The position numbers and the translations under genes are program-made. This document shows positions 24,561 through 33,539 of a stretch of 54,156 nt of DNA, piece by piece (within the stretch, counting starts at the first letter, position 1; each line of letters starts with the position of its first letter). The stretch comes from Paenibacillus agaridevorans (GTDB taxonomy: Bacteria > Bacillota > Bacilli > Paenibacillales > Paenibacillaceae), in contig NZ_BDQX01000356.1 of assembly GCF_003112455.1 (NCBI RefSeq), positions 34,335 through 88,490 on the forward strand. The letters are read 5' to 3'. The notes under the pieces are model-generated. The model saw only the letters and a program-made list of their open reading frames with translations. It was not told the origin of the DNA and did not search any database.

Positions 24561-26132
24561 TTAACGAATAATGGCTAACGAAGAATCGTTTGATTTTTGA
24601 AATAGAAGCCCATTATCGGAAGTGAAGACACGCCCAATAGGTTCAGAAACTTTTAGCAGCAGACGGCCTGAACCGTCTAGCAGCGCAACGCCATTATTGC
24701 CGCCAAGCAGGCAAACGAGCTGATTATTTACAACCTGAACGCCGGCAATCGACGCTCCCCATGCAAGCGTGTCGTCCCCGTTTGAATTGACCTTGTACAA
24801 ATCGTATTGGGTTGAACTCTTTTTTGTTGTATAAAAAAGGTTACCATCGATGCTTTCAAACCATGTGACGGCGTGTTCGGACAATTTAACTTCGTTTTTC
24901 CCGTCTATATCGGAAGAATATAACGATTTATCCTTGTCTTTAACGTAATATAGCTTTTGATCGATAACCTGGAACCAGCCCACGTTTGCGTCAACGATCT
25001 TTTTGGTTTTGTTGGTCTTTAGATTAATTTCATAGATCTTATTGGCGTCGGATTCGTCGCGGGAAGCCAGCACGTACACATGGTCTCCGTTGACAGCCAT
25101 GTAGGAGGCATTGCCGCCGCCCAATGACCACTGAGTACCGCTAAGCGTAACAGCATACATCAGACCGGGATCTCCGACTTTTTTCTTTTCCCCTGCCGAC
25201 GATAAATACAAATTGCCGCCTTCAAATCCCCAAGCTCCTAATTGGACGATCAGGGTGCCGTGAGACGTAGCGCGGAAGTCCAAATATCCCTCATGCAACA
25301 ATTCCGCTTTACCGTTGTCGCCGACTTTTACAAACTGGTCGCTCCCCATAACCCCTCCCCCAAGATGATAAGTAAACCATAGCGCATTGTCCCGGATCAT
25401 GAAGCTGACATTAGTCGGATGCCATTCGGAATCCGGACCTCCGAAACTATAGGAATAGATCTCTTCTTTAGCAGATGGTTGCTGTATGGGAGCCCGGTAG
25501 ACCTGATTGGTACTGCCCGTTGTTTGCGTAAAATAATAATATCCCTTAAATAAGGCAACATCATTATCGGCAGCAAATGCTGGAAGGCCAGTCGATTGCA
25601 ATTGCGGGTTATGGGAAGTAATGCTGAGTCCGCTGACGGCATTCCACTTATAATCCCATCCGAACTCCTCATACGCAAAACGCCAGGTTAGCGGGAAGTA
25701 GGTAATGTTTCGAAAGTTTAATAAGGGATATTGTTCTTTCGAGTTGTTAATTGCTTTGCCATTGACCGTAATGGCCGATGCGGAAATCTTTGCGGAGTAC
25801 GAAGAAGCATTGCGACTCCCGGACTTATAAGACGCATAAGCGGAGGTCACCTGGCTTTGCTTTATATGTAAGCCAGCTGTTTGTGACCAAGTTGTTTCCA
25901 GACCCAGCATTCTGGTATCGTTCCAAGTCATCGGAAAGTAGGTTATACCGCGATAGACAAGCAGAGGATATTCCCTGTACTGATTTTCTACCACATGACC
26001 ATTCAGGTTCACCTTAAAAGTTGGCAGGGTAACCTTTACGCTAGCTTCCGAAGCGCTGATTTGTACCGCAGGCATCATAAGGATCAAACAAAATAAAAAA
26101 GCTAGCGCATATCTTGACCGATTTCTTCTCAT
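24561..26132 (-). CDS. Secreted stalk-domain protein with DUF5050-like beta-propeller
   Basis: 523 residues. Signal peptide about 1-27 (ALAFLFCLILMMPAVQISAS). Two repeats of a copper-amine-oxidase-N/stalk-like motif follow (KVNLNGHVVENQ-REYPLLVYRGITYFPMTW; ITVNGKAINNSKEQYPLLNFRNITYFPLTW). Residues about 180-523 hold repeated short blades (NALWFTYHLGGG; YMAVNGDHVYVLASRDE; GWFQVIDQKLYYVKDKDKSLYSSDIDGKNEVKL; WFESIDGNLFYTTKKSS), the pattern of DUF5050 propellers. Its function is unknown; surface display is likely. Its coding is more AT-rich than its neighbours. It diverges from the importer operon and could be controlled by the same palindromes. Confidence 0.8.
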   Translation of the reverse strand: MRRNRSRYALAFLFCLILMMPAVQISASEASVKVTLPTFKVNLNGHVVENQYREYPLLVYRGITYFPMTWNDTRMLGLETTWSQTAGLHIKQSQVTSAYASYKSGSRNASSYSAKISASAITVNGKAINNSKEQYPLLNFRNITYFPLTWRFAYEEFGWDYKWNAVSGLSITSHNPQLQSTGLPAFAADNDVALFKGYYYFTQTTGSTNQVYRAPIQQPSAKEEIYSYSFGGPDSEWHPTNVSFMIRDNALWFTYHLGGGVMGSDQFVKVGDNGKAELLHEGYLDFRATSHGTLIVQLGAWGFEGGNLYLSSAGEKKKVGDPGLMYAVTLSGTQWSLGGGNASYMAVNGDHVYVLASRDESDANKIYEINLKTNKTKKIVDANVGWFQVIDQKLYYVKDKDKSLYSSDIDGKNEVKLSEHAVTWFESIDGNLFYTTKKSSTQYDLYKVNSNGDDTLAWGASIAGVQVVNNQLVCLLGGNNGVALLDGSGRLLLKVSEPIGRVFTSDNGLLFQKSNDSSLAIIR

Positions 26133-26289
26133 TATTATGTCATCCCTTTCTTTTTACTGGAGCACGAATCATCTGTACCAAGTAATCGCCTTGGTTTCCA
26201 AATTTTATATTGTATAGACGGATTATTAAGGGAAAAGTTGCGTGAAGACATTCCGGAAGTTGATGGGTCGAAAATTGTCATATAATATT

Positions 26290-26299
26290 ATATCGATAT
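26290..26299. promoter_or_regulatory. Short palindrome upstream of the locus B promoter
   Basis: ATATCGATAT, together with TATCAgcaTGATA at 26312-26324, lies between the divergent DUF5050-like and importer genes. Its half-sites resemble the palindrome before the GntR-type gene. Candidate auxiliary operators. Confidence 0.4.
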
Positions 26300-26342
26300 T
26301 ATAATAAGGTATATCAGCATGATAACTAATAATCAATTTATA

Positions 26343-26371
26343 TTGACATACTATATGATCAATCATATAAT
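26343..26371 (+). promoter_or_regulatory. Consensus sigma-A promoter of the locus B importer
   Basis: TTGACA (26343-26348), 17-base spacer, TATAAT (26366-26371): a perfect match to the housekeeping consensus. It lies 84 bases before the binding-protein start codon. So strong a core promoter implies control by a repressor. Confidence 0.9.
26352..26369. promoter_or_regulatory. Operator-like palindrome inside the locus B promoter
   Basis: TATATGAT-CA-ATCATATA covers the spacer and most of the -10. A bound protein would block RNA polymerase. The likely ligand is the GntR/LacI-type regulator at 23272 (inference). Confidence 0.65.
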
Positions 26372-26378
26372 CAAAAAT

Positions 26379-26392
26379 GTAAGCGGTTTATT
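26379..26392 (+). promoter_or_regulatory. cre-like site (CcpA) at the start of the transcript
   Basis: TGTAAGCGGTTTAT matches the cre pattern TGWNANCGNTNWCA except for the last two bases, and sits just after the -10, where CcpA binding represses. Suggests glucose repression of the importer and GH76 genes. Confidence 0.5.
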
Positions 26393-26454
26393 GAGATAAC
26401 CAATGAGGCGGAATGATGAGGTCAGAATCGAAAAAGAAAAGGGAGGCATTTGAC

Positions 26455-27759
26455 ATGAAAAGATGGTTATCGGTTACTGCTTTATCGGCGGTATTATTCT
26501 CATCCGTTATCGGCTGCAGCGGCAACAACGATGGAGGCGGCGATAAAGGCGGATCCGGCGGCGACGGAGGAGGCGGAGGCAAACCCGTTGAGCTGACGTT
26601 CTGGGGAGACTGGGGCGGAGAAGGGCAGAAACAGTTCGAGACGATGGTGGACGCGTTCAACAAATCGCAGGACCGCATCCGCGTCAAATACGTGCTGCAG
26701 CAGGATATGATAACGAAATTCCTGACGGCGGCAACTTCCGGCGGGTCGCCGGACATTCTGTTCTGGGACAGATGGCGCACGTCGCTGTACGCGCCGAAAA
26801 ACGTGCTGCATCCCATTGACGAATATTTGGAGAAGGACGGTCTCTCGAAGGATGCGTTCTACGGGGAGTCCATCAAGGAATTATCCTACAACGACAAGCT
26901 GTACGGACTGCCGCTTACGGTTGATGCAAGAGCACTCTTTTATAATAAAAAGATTCTGGACGAAGCGGGTGTAAAACCACCTACGACTTGGGCGGAGCTG
27001 GAGGAAGCGGCAGTCAAGACGACCAAATGGAACGGCAGCAAGCTGGAAGTAGCGGGTTTCTCCCTCGGCGACAATGGTCTATTTAATATGTACCTGCAGC
27101 AAGCGGGCGGCTCGATGCTGTCGGAGGACGGACTGAAGACGGGCTTCAACAGCGAACAGGGCAGGTCGGTGCTGCAATTCTGGGATAAGCTTCTGAACGA
27201 GGACAAAGTGTATAAGGTCGGATTCGAGCAAGGACTTGGCGAAGGCACGGACGCGTTTGTCACCGGCAAGCTGGCCATGCAATACACGGGTCCCTGGATG
27301 TTAAGCACGTACAAAAAGTACGGCAAGGATCTCGACTTCGGCATCGTGCCGCCTCCGGCAGGTCCGAACGGCGACAAGGGCAGCGTCATGGGCGGCTTCG
27401 GTCTCGTCATTCCGGAGGGAGCGAAGCATAAGGAAGAAGCTTGGGAGTTCGTCAAATGGTGGACTGCAAATAAGGACAACGCGCTGCTCTGGGCCAAAAC
27501 AAGTCTCAACATGCCGGGTCTGAAGGAAGCGCTCGAAGATCCGTTCTTCAAGGACGATCCATTTTGGCAGCCGTTTATGGAGACGCTGGAATTCGCCAAG
27601 ATCCGTCCGGCGCATCCGGGTTACTCCGTCATGGAGAACGACGGACTTATCCCGAATCTCCAGCTGTTCCAGCAAGGAGAGCAAGGGCTGGAGGATACGC
27701 TGAACAAGTCCCAGACGCAAGGAGACAAATTGCTCGCGGATAATGCGGACGTGAAGTGA
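26455..27759 (+). CDS. Extracellular sugar-binding lipoprotein (MsmE/UgpB type), locus B
   Basis: 434 residues from ATG 26455, preceded by GGGAGG; an earlier in-frame ATG at 26413 lacks an RBS. Lipobox VIGC at about residue 20, then a Gly/Asp-rich tether (GGGDKGGSGGDGGGGG) and a family 1 binding fold (VELTFWGDWGGEGQKQFETMVDAFNK; DILFWDRWRTSLYAPKNVLHPIDEYL; YGLPLTVDARALFYNKKILDEAG; KLAMQYTGPWMLSTY). It feeds the permeases at 27851 and 28750. It belongs to a different binding-protein type from those of loci A and C. Confidence 0.93.
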   Translation: MKRWLSVTALSAVLFSSVIGCSGNNDGGGDKGGSGGDGGGGGKPVELTFWGDWGGEGQKQFETMVDAFNKSQDRIRVKYVLQQDMITKFLTAATSGGSPDILFWDRWRTSLYAPKNVLHPIDEYLEKDGLSKDAFYGESIKELSYNDKLYGLPLTVDARALFYNKKILDEAGVKPPTTWAELEEAAVKTTKWNGSKLEVAGFSLGDNGLFNMYLQQAGGSMLSEDGLKTGFNSEQGRSVLQFWDKLLNEDKVYKVGFEQGLGEGTDAFVTGKLAMQYTGPWMLSTYKKYGKDLDFGIVPPPAGPNGDKGSVMGGFGLVIPEGAKHKEEAWEFVKWWTANKDNALLWAKTSLNMPGLKEALEDPFFKDDPFWQPFMETLEFAKIRPAHPGYSVMENDGLIPNLQLFQQGEQGLEDTLNKSQTQGDKLLADNADVK

Positions 27760-27793
27760 TTCGCGCCAAGCACCAAACAGGATCGGGAGCGAA

Positions 27794-27815
27794 CGGGAGA
27801 GGCTAACCTCTCCCG
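27794..27815 (+). promoter_or_regulatory. Intra-operon hairpin after the binding-protein gene
   Basis: Perfect 9-bp stem CGGGAGAGG-ctaa-CCTCTCCCG without a T run, between binding protein and permease. In mal-type operons such hairpins protect the upstream binding-protein mRNA and lower permease expression; likely the same here (inference). Confidence 0.6.
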
Positions 27816-27850
27816 CCCGTGTTCCCGGCAACCGCAAGGGGGAGAGCGAC

Positions 27851-28738
27851 ATGGCATCCATCAGCAAATTAGGCCGCCATCAAGAAAAGATGGCGTTCCT
27901 CTTTATTACTCCGACGATGCTGCTATTTGCGGCGTTTACGATCGTGCCCGTCGTTATGGCGATGTTTCTCAGCTTCACCAATTACGACGTCGTCAGCCGG
28001 ATGGACTTCGTCGGCGTGGACAATTACAAGAGGCTGGCGGGAGACGCCTTGTTCTGGCAGACGTTCAAGAACGTGTTTTATTACTCCATTATTTTCGTAC
28101 CGCTTAACATCGTGATCTCGCTCATGCTCGGCATGCTTATGAACTTCAAACGAATGGGCATCAAACTTTTCCGCACGATGAACTATCTGCCGACGCTGAC
28201 GTCCGCCGTCGCCGCAGCCACCGTATGGATTTGGCTGCTGCACCCGGAGTTCGGTCTCGTTAACGGCATTCTGGGTTACTTCGGCATCATCGGGCCGGCG
28301 TGGCTGGCGCAGACGGAGACGGCCATGCTGTCGATCATTCTCGTTACGCTGTGGCAATCCGTAGGCTCCAATATGATTATTTACATTGCCGGACTGCAAG
28401 GGATTCCCGAATATTTGTACGAATCCGCGAAGCTGGACGGGGCGACCGCCTTCGACCGCTTCCGTTATATCACATGGCCGCAGCTTCGTCCGACGACGTT
28501 TCTTGTCAGCACGATGTCGATCATCGGCGCGCTCCAGCTGTTCGACCAGGCGTTTGTCCTGACGCAAGGCGGACCCGGCAACGTGACGAAGACGCCGGTG
28601 TACCTGATCTACCAGCAAGGTTTCAATCAGCTGCAGATGGGGTATGCGTCCGCGCAAGCGTTCATTCTGGCCATTGCTATTCTTATTTTCTCATTCATCA
28701 ATATGCGCATTAACAAATCCGAAGAGCCGATTGTATAG
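27851..28738 (+). CDS. Sugar ABC transporter permease, MalF/UgpA-like (locus B)
   Basis: 295 residues with six membrane helices (first at about 17-40) and the EAA loop EYLYESAKLDGATAFDRFRYITWPQLRPTT at about 192-221. RBS GGGGGAG lies 6 bases before the ATG. Next gene starts 11 bases after its stop. It pairs with the MalG-like permease; no ATPase gene is present. Confidence 0.93.
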   Translation: MASISKLGRHQEKMAFLFITPTMLLFAAFTIVPVVMAMFLSFTNYDVVSRMDFVGVDNYKRLAGDALFWQTFKNVFYYSIIFVPLNIVISLMLGMLMNFKRMGIKLFRTMNYLPTLTSAVAAATVWIWLLHPEFGLVNGILGYFGIIGPAWLAQTETAMLSIILVTLWQSVGSNMIIYIAGLQGIPEYLYESAKLDGATAFDRFRYITWPQLRPTTFLVSTMSIIGALQLFDQAFVLTQGGPGNVTKTPVYLIYQQGFNQLQMGYASAQAFILAIAILIFSFINMRINKSEEPIV

Positions 28739-28749
28739 GAGGGGATGGG

Positions 28750-29679
28750 ATGAAGACGTTACCTGCGAACCGACCGGCAAATGCTCTGACCTCGTCCCCG
28801 GCCTTGTCCTACCCGGCTCGGGTCATGATCGGCAAGATGTTGTTCTACGCAGTCAGCATTGCCATAGCGGTCGTCATGTTCCTGCCTTTCTTCTGGAGCT
28901 TGATGACGTCGCTGAAACCCAGCAACGAAATTTTTTCGATTCCGATCCAATGGCTGCCGTCGGAAGTGACGCTGGAGCATTACCGCAAGGCGTTCACGAC
29001 CGTGCCGTTCGGACTTTACTTCTGGAACTCGCTAGTGCTCGCCGTGTCGGGCGTGCTGGCGAATTTGTTCTTTGGTTCGCTTAGCGGCTACGCCTTCGCG
29101 AAGTTGAATTTCCGGGGCAACAAGGCGATGTTCCGCGTCCTGCTGGCCGCTATGATGATTCCCGGCATCGTTACGATGATTCCGAGCTTCTATGTGCTCA
29201 AGCACTTCCCGCTGGTGGGCGGCAACGACTTGCTCGGCGGCGGCGGCAACGGATTTCTGAACTCGTTTTGGGGCATTATTTTGCCCGGCGCTTCGGGGTC
29301 GTTCGCGGTGTTCTTTATGCGCCAGTTTTTCCTGACGCTGCCCTCGGACATGATGGAGATGGCCCGGATCGAAGGCTGCAAGGAGTTCCGCATCTTCTGG
29401 AACATCTATCTGCCGTTGACGAAACCCGCGCTCGCGACGCTTGGCATCTTTACGTTCCAGGCGGGCTGGAACAGCTTTCTGTGGCCGATGATCATCTTAA
29501 ACGATCCCGACAAGGCGACCATTCAGATGGGATTGCAGGCGTTCTCTTACAACTATCAGACGGATTACGGCCCCATGATGGCCGGCGCGCTGATCGCGAT
29601 TTTGCCTATTCTGGTGCTGTTTTTGCTGCTTCAGAAATATTTTGTGCAGGGCATCGCTTTTACTGGCGTCAAGGGGTGA
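28750..29679 (+). CDS. Sugar ABC transporter permease, MalG/UgpE-like (locus B)
   Basis: 309 residues with six membrane helices and the EAA loop DMMEMARIEGCKEFRIFWNIYLPLTKPALATLG. The end QKYFVQGIAFTGVKG is standard for MalG-like permeases. RBS GGAGGGG is 5 bases upstream. The cytoplasmic N-terminus is about 20 residues longer than usual (ANRPANALTSSPALSYPARV). Confidence 0.93.
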   Translation: MKTLPANRPANALTSSPALSYPARVMIGKMLFYAVSIAIAVVMFLPFFWSLMTSLKPSNEIFSIPIQWLPSEVTLEHYRKAFTTVPFGLYFWNSLVLAVSGVLANLFFGSLSGYAFAKLNFRGNKAMFRVLLAAMMIPGIVTMIPSFYVLKHFPLVGGNDLLGGGGNGFLNSFWGIILPGASGSFAVFFMRQFFLTLPSDMMEMARIEGCKEFRIFWNIYLPLTKPALATLGIFTFQAGWNSFLWPMIILNDPDKATIQMGLQAFSYNYQTDYGPMMAGALIAILPILVLFLLLQKYFVQGIAFTGVKG

Positions 29680-29759
29680 CGGGCAAGCGCAGGCAACTTC
29701 AATCATCGCGGACGGCATAATGTGCTAAACCATTCTAATATGGCGAAGGAGTGCATGTG

Positions 29760-31298
29760 ATGAATAAGCAATGGATATCGGGAAAAAGATGGATGGCGGT
29801 CTTGCTGGCTGCCGCGCTTGCCTTGCCCGTCTTCGCAACGGGAGCCAAGAAGGCCGAGGCTTTTACGGCGGCCAACGCCGACACGGCTATGAACGGATTC
29901 GTCAGCACGTTCTACGATCCAGTCGCAAAGTATTTCTACACGAACAGCGACCATCTGATCCATCCCGAGCATGCTCACGGTCCAAACGGCGGGTTGTATA
30001 CCGACTTCTGGTGGGAAGCCCAGCTATGGGAAACGGTTATGGACGCTTATGAGCGGACAGGAAGCAGCGCGTACCGGACCATGATCGACGATGTGTACGA
30101 CGGATTTAATGCGAAGGTGCCAGATATGCTCGTCAACCATTTCAACGACGATCTGGGCTGGTGGGCGCTGGCTTGCATGCGTGCTTACGAGCTGACAGGG
30201 ACCGACGAATACAGGAACCGGGCGTGGTTCTTGTTCAACGAAATTTACAGCGACTACGACAGCACGTACGGAGGCGGAATCTGGTGGAAGCGCGACGGCA
30301 CGTCTCCGCAAAAGAACATCGCCACCAACGCGCCGATGGTCATGACGGCAATCAAGCTATTAAACGCGACCGGCGACACGACGTATCTGACGAAGGCTCA
30401 AAACATCTATTCATGGATCAAGAGCCGGCTGATCTCCGGCAGCAAAGTGAACGACCATGTGGAGGGAAGCGGCAGCGGGACGGTCGTGGACTGGGATTTC
30501 ACCTACAACTACGGTACGTTCCTCGGCGCGGCTTTGGCCCTGCACCAGGCGACGGGAACGGCAAGTTATCTGACGGACGCGAACAACGCGGCGAATTACG
30601 TCATCAACAATATGACGTTGTCCTATTCCTTGTTGTACGAAGGGGAGAACGACGCAGCCGGGTTTAAAATGATTTTCGCGCGGAACCTGAACAAGCTCCG
30701 CATCGCGACGGGCAACGCCTCCTACTTAAACTTCCTGCAGCAGAACGCCACGCAGGCATTTAATCATCGGAGGACGTCGGACAATATCATCGGCAGCGAC
30801 TGGACGGCGCCGATGGGATCGGGTTACGTGCAGAGTCTCGCTGCTGCCGCAGGAGCTTCGATTCTGCAGTTCACGCCGCCGGACAATTACACCGGCAACA
30901 TCGCAGGCAACGGAACTTACGAAGCGGAGAACGCGCGCAAGACGGGCGCGATCATTTCCGAAAGCACGCATGCGGGTTATAGCGCGCGCGGCTATCTGGC
31001 GGGATGGAACAGCAACGGCTCTTTCGTTACGTTCCATGTCAATCAGAACTCGGCGAGCACGCGAACGGTGACGATCAGATACGCCGCCGGAGCGGGTAAT
31101 GCGGGACGATATGTTGCCGTTAACGGAACCGTTGTGGCAAACAACTTGTCGTTCGGCAATACGGGAGGCTGGGGAAGCTGGAATACGGTTACGCTCAGCG
31201 TCAACCTGAACGCAGGCCATAATACGATCGTGATCGGCTACGACAGCTCGAAGGGGAATAACAATTATTTGAATCTGGACAAAATCTACGGACTGTAG
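29760..31298 (+). CDS. Secreted GH76 endo-alpha-1,6-mannanase with C-terminal CBM
   Basis: 512 residues from ATG 29760 (AAGGAG 8 bases upstream). Signal peptide about 1-34 (AVLLAAALALPVFATGAKKAEA). GH76 (alpha/alpha)6 domain about 38-375: the catalytic Asp pair is D130-D131 in NHFNDDLGWWALACMRAYEL; further landmarks are GGIWWKR and KNIATNAPMVMTAIKLL. Residues about 385-512 form a CBM6/CBM35-like beta-sandwich (NGTYEAENARKTGA; YLAGWNSNGSFVTFHV; WNTVTLSVNLNAGHNTIVIGY; NLDKIYGL). GH76 enzymes cut the alpha-1,6-mannan backbone of yeast mannan or related bacterial mannans. Its products would be taken up by the upstream importer. Confidence 0.92.
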   Translation: MNKQWISGKRWMAVLLAAALALPVFATGAKKAEAFTAANADTAMNGFVSTFYDPVAKYFYTNSDHLIHPEHAHGPNGGLYTDFWWEAQLWETVMDAYERTGSSAYRTMIDDVYDGFNAKVPDMLVNHFNDDLGWWALACMRAYELTGTDEYRNRAWFLFNEIYSDYDSTYGGGIWWKRDGTSPQKNIATNAPMVMTAIKLLNATGDTTYLTKAQNIYSWIKSRLISGSKVNDHVEGSGSGTVVDWDFTYNYGTFLGAALALHQATGTASYLTDANNAANYVINNMTLSYSLLYEGENDAAGFKMIFARNLNKLRIATGNASYLNFLQQNATQAFNHRRTSDNIIGSDWTAPMGSGYVQSLAAAAGASILQFTPPDNYTGNIAGNGTYEAENARKTGAIISESTHAGYSARGYLAGWNSNGSFVTFHVNQNSASTRTVTIRYAAGAGNAGRYVAVNGTVVANNLSFGNTGGWGSWNTVTLSVNLNAGHNTIVIGYDSSKGNNNYLNLDKIYGL

Positions 31299-31310
31299 CA
31301 TGGAGGGTGC

Positions 31311-31531
31311 ATGAAGCGGAGAAACATCAGATTGGCGACCGCGTTTGCCGTGGCGATCATCCTTGTATCGGCGGCGGCCTTTGGGAATACGGCAAGGGAA
31401 CGGACGCGGCGTTGTTCAGCAATTCATGGGCGCAGACGCCGGACGAAGTCGTCCAGCTCGGCACGCAGCTTAGCGGCATGATGTTGCTGGAGCAGCTTGC
31501 TCTTCTGGAGCGGGAAGGCAAGCTTCCATAA
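31311..31531 (+). pseudogene. Remnant of a GH76 gene (internal deletion and frameshift)
   Basis: ATG 31311 follows GGAGGG and begins a good signal peptide (MKRRNIRLATAFAVAIILVSAAAFG), but that frame soon reads nonsense and stops. In another frame the rest encodes LWEYGKGTDAALFSNSWAQ and VVQLGTQLSGMMLLEQLALLE, which matches the C-terminal end of the next gene (VTLSTQLSGIMLLERVAALE). The whole catalytic toroid, including the Asp pair, is missing. The gene has lost its middle and cannot make a functional enzyme. Confidence 0.8.
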
Positions 31532-31608
31532 CGATTAACAATTGATAGAAGAATGACTAAGTCAGAATGGCATAGCGACTAGAGCGAGAGTAAGGGAGTG
31601 GAGACAGC

Positions 31609-32658
31609 ATGGTATGGAGCACACGGGCCGATCTGGCCCAGGCAGCGCTGGAAGAACAATTCTGGAATGAACATATCGGTTTGTACAATATTGAGACGCC
31701 TTGTCCGAACGGAGAATGCAATACGATTTTTCACTATTGGTGGATGGCCCATGCCGTCGATGCGCTGGCGGATGGCTATATTCGGACAAGGAATGCTGCT
31801 TATGTGCAAAGGCTGGAGTCCTTGTACGACGGCTTGCTGAAGCGCAACGGCGGGGCCTTCCCGAACGAGCTGTACGACGACATGGAGTGGATGGCGATTT
31901 CTTGGCTGCGCGCATTCGAAGCGACGGGCGTAGAACGATTTAAGGAAGCGGCGCTTCTATTATGGGAGGATATCCAGACAGGCTGGAACAATCATATGGG
32001 AGGGGGCATCGCATGGCAGAAGAGTCAGCTCGATTACAAAAATACACCTGCTAACGCCCCTGCCGTCATCCTTGCGGCCAGATTGTATCGACTTTTTCAG
32101 AAGGAAGAGGATCTTCAGTGGGCGCTTCGCATCTACGCTTGGCAGAAGGAGAAGCTCGTCGATCCGGACAGCGGCTTCGTCTGGGACGGCATGAACCGGA
32201 CGGGTGACGGCTCCATCGACAAGGATTGGAAGTTCACCTATTGTCAGGGCGTCTTTGTCGGAGCGGGAGTGGAGTTGTACAAACTGACGAAAGACGAGGC
32301 GTATATTCTTGATGCCATCCGAACGGCGGGCGAGACGAAAAGAATACTGACCAATACCGCTACGGGCCTGTTTCCGGACGAAGGCGACGGCGACGGCGGT
32401 TTGTTTAAAGGCATACTGGTCCGTTATTTGGCGGAGCTCGCTTTGGAAGCGCCGGGGAGGTCGGAAGCCGAGGAGCTGCTCCTCTCCAATGCGAACAGCC
32501 TGTGGAGCCGGGCGCGCGATATGGAACGCAACGTCTTCCACACGGATTGGTCTTCCCTGCCGTCGGAGCGGGTCACGCTGAGCACCCAGCTTAGCGGAAT
32601 CATGCTGCTGGAACGGGTTGCGGCCTTGGAAGCTGGCGGAGTGTCGCAGACGGCCTAG
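31609..32658 (+). CDS. GH76 family protein, cytoplasmic
   Basis: 349 residues and no signal peptide. GH76 toroid with the catalytic Asp pair D90-D91 in NELYDDMEWMAISWLRAFE, plus HYWWMAHAVDAL, GGIAWQKSQLDYKNTPANAPAVILAARLY and KFTYCQGVFVGAGVELY. Its length equals a bare catalytic domain. It probably shortens imported alpha-1,6-linked mannooligosaccharides inside the cell, complementing the secreted enzyme. Follows the GH76 relic by 77 bases; a terminator lies 50 bases after its stop, ending locus B. Confidence 0.9.
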   Translation: MVWSTRADLAQAALEEQFWNEHIGLYNIETPCPNGECNTIFHYWWMAHAVDALADGYIRTRNAAYVQRLESLYDGLLKRNGGAFPNELYDDMEWMAISWLRAFEATGVERFKEAALLLWEDIQTGWNNHMGGGIAWQKSQLDYKNTPANAPAVILAARLYRLFQKEEDLQWALRIYAWQKEKLVDPDSGFVWDGMNRTGDGSIDKDWKFTYCQGVFVGAGVELYKLTKDEAYILDAIRTAGETKRILTNTATGLFPDEGDGDGGLFKGILVRYLAELALEAPGRSEAEELLLSNANSLWSRARDMERNVFHTDWSSLPSERVTLSTQLSGIMLLERVAALEAGGVSQTA

Positions 32659-32708
32659 CGGAAATAGATAAATGTATATAACCGCCGCGTTAATCAGAAA
32701 GTATATTC

Positions 32709-32754
32709 AAGCCACAGGTACGCTCATCTCGGGCGTAATGCTGTGGTTTTTTTG
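32709..32754 (+). terminator. Terminator of locus B
   Basis: AAGCCACAG pairs with CTGTGG followed by a run of seven T; the long loop holds a further weak stem. Confidence 0.75.
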
Positions 32755-32848
32755 TGTACTTGTTTAGCGCTGGTGATGCTGACGCAAATTATCGGATATG
32801 GCGGAGCAGGTGGGATTATGGCGTAGAGTGGCTGGAAAGGTTCTGCAG

Positions 32849-33313
32849 TTAAGCTGGAGAAAAAGCGAGTTGGCCGTTCATCATAACGGCAAGCTGTTCT
32901 GCATTTATATAGGCAAGGCCGTCTTGGACGAAATATCCGCCTTTCAAAACATGCCCGTTATACATGATGCTGCCTTCCTCAAACAGCAGCGAGAAGGAGA
33001 GCGCGCCTATCGTAATATCGGCAGATGCAGTCTCTCGATTATAAAAGAGCTGTCCGCTATGTTTCTCCACGTATTCGCGGATCGGCACATAAACCTGGCC
33101 GTTTCTCTCGACAGATGTTTTTTGGGAGAAATCAAGTGCCCTGAGCTGCGCATGCTCGATCGGAACAGCGCCGTCTCCGGCGCGAAGGATCTCGACGCTG
33201 GGAATGACCGCCGATTCCGCTGCTGGTTCCACGTATGGAGGGTTAAACAGCCCTCCCAGCAAAGTGGCGGTTGCAATCAGTAAGACCGAGGCATTGCGAA
33301 TTACGAGATTCAT
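32849..33313 (-). CDS. Secreted stalk-domain (copper amine oxidase N-like) protein
   Basis: 154 residues from ATG 33313, preceded by GGGAGG. A signal peptide of about 24 residues (SVLLIATATLLGGLF) leads to a small domain with two stalk-like segments: NGQVYVPIREYVEKHSGQLFYNRETASADITIG, and YNGHVLKGGYFVQDGLAYINAEQLAVMM. In Paenibacillaceae such domains are commonly appended to surface proteins; here one stands alone, so a binding or structural envelope role is possible. It diverges from the sigma factor gene and may belong to its regulon. Confidence 0.75.
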   Translation of the reverse strand: MNLVIRNASVLLIATATLLGGLFNPPYVEPAAESAVIPSVEILRAGDGAVPIEHAQLRALDFSQKTSVERNGQVYVPIREYVEKHSGQLFYNRETASADITIGALSFSLLFEEGSIMYNGHVLKGGYFVQDGLAYINAEQLAVMMNGQLAFSPA

Positions 33314-33539
33314 AAGGATACCTCCCGGGTATGAGCGTTGAATGAATGTGCTTAATGCCATCTATTGCTCCTAGTCTACCCCTGAAATGTGCTGGCAATG
33401 TAAAAGGAATATAAAGTTTTGTTTAAGATCGAACTTCATCCCTTTTCGCCCATTGTCCATAGATACTAATAAACTTTATTGGACACTGTGAAAAATAAAG
33501 ACATGTTGGATTGTGTTAGTAGTGAAGGAGGGACAACAG

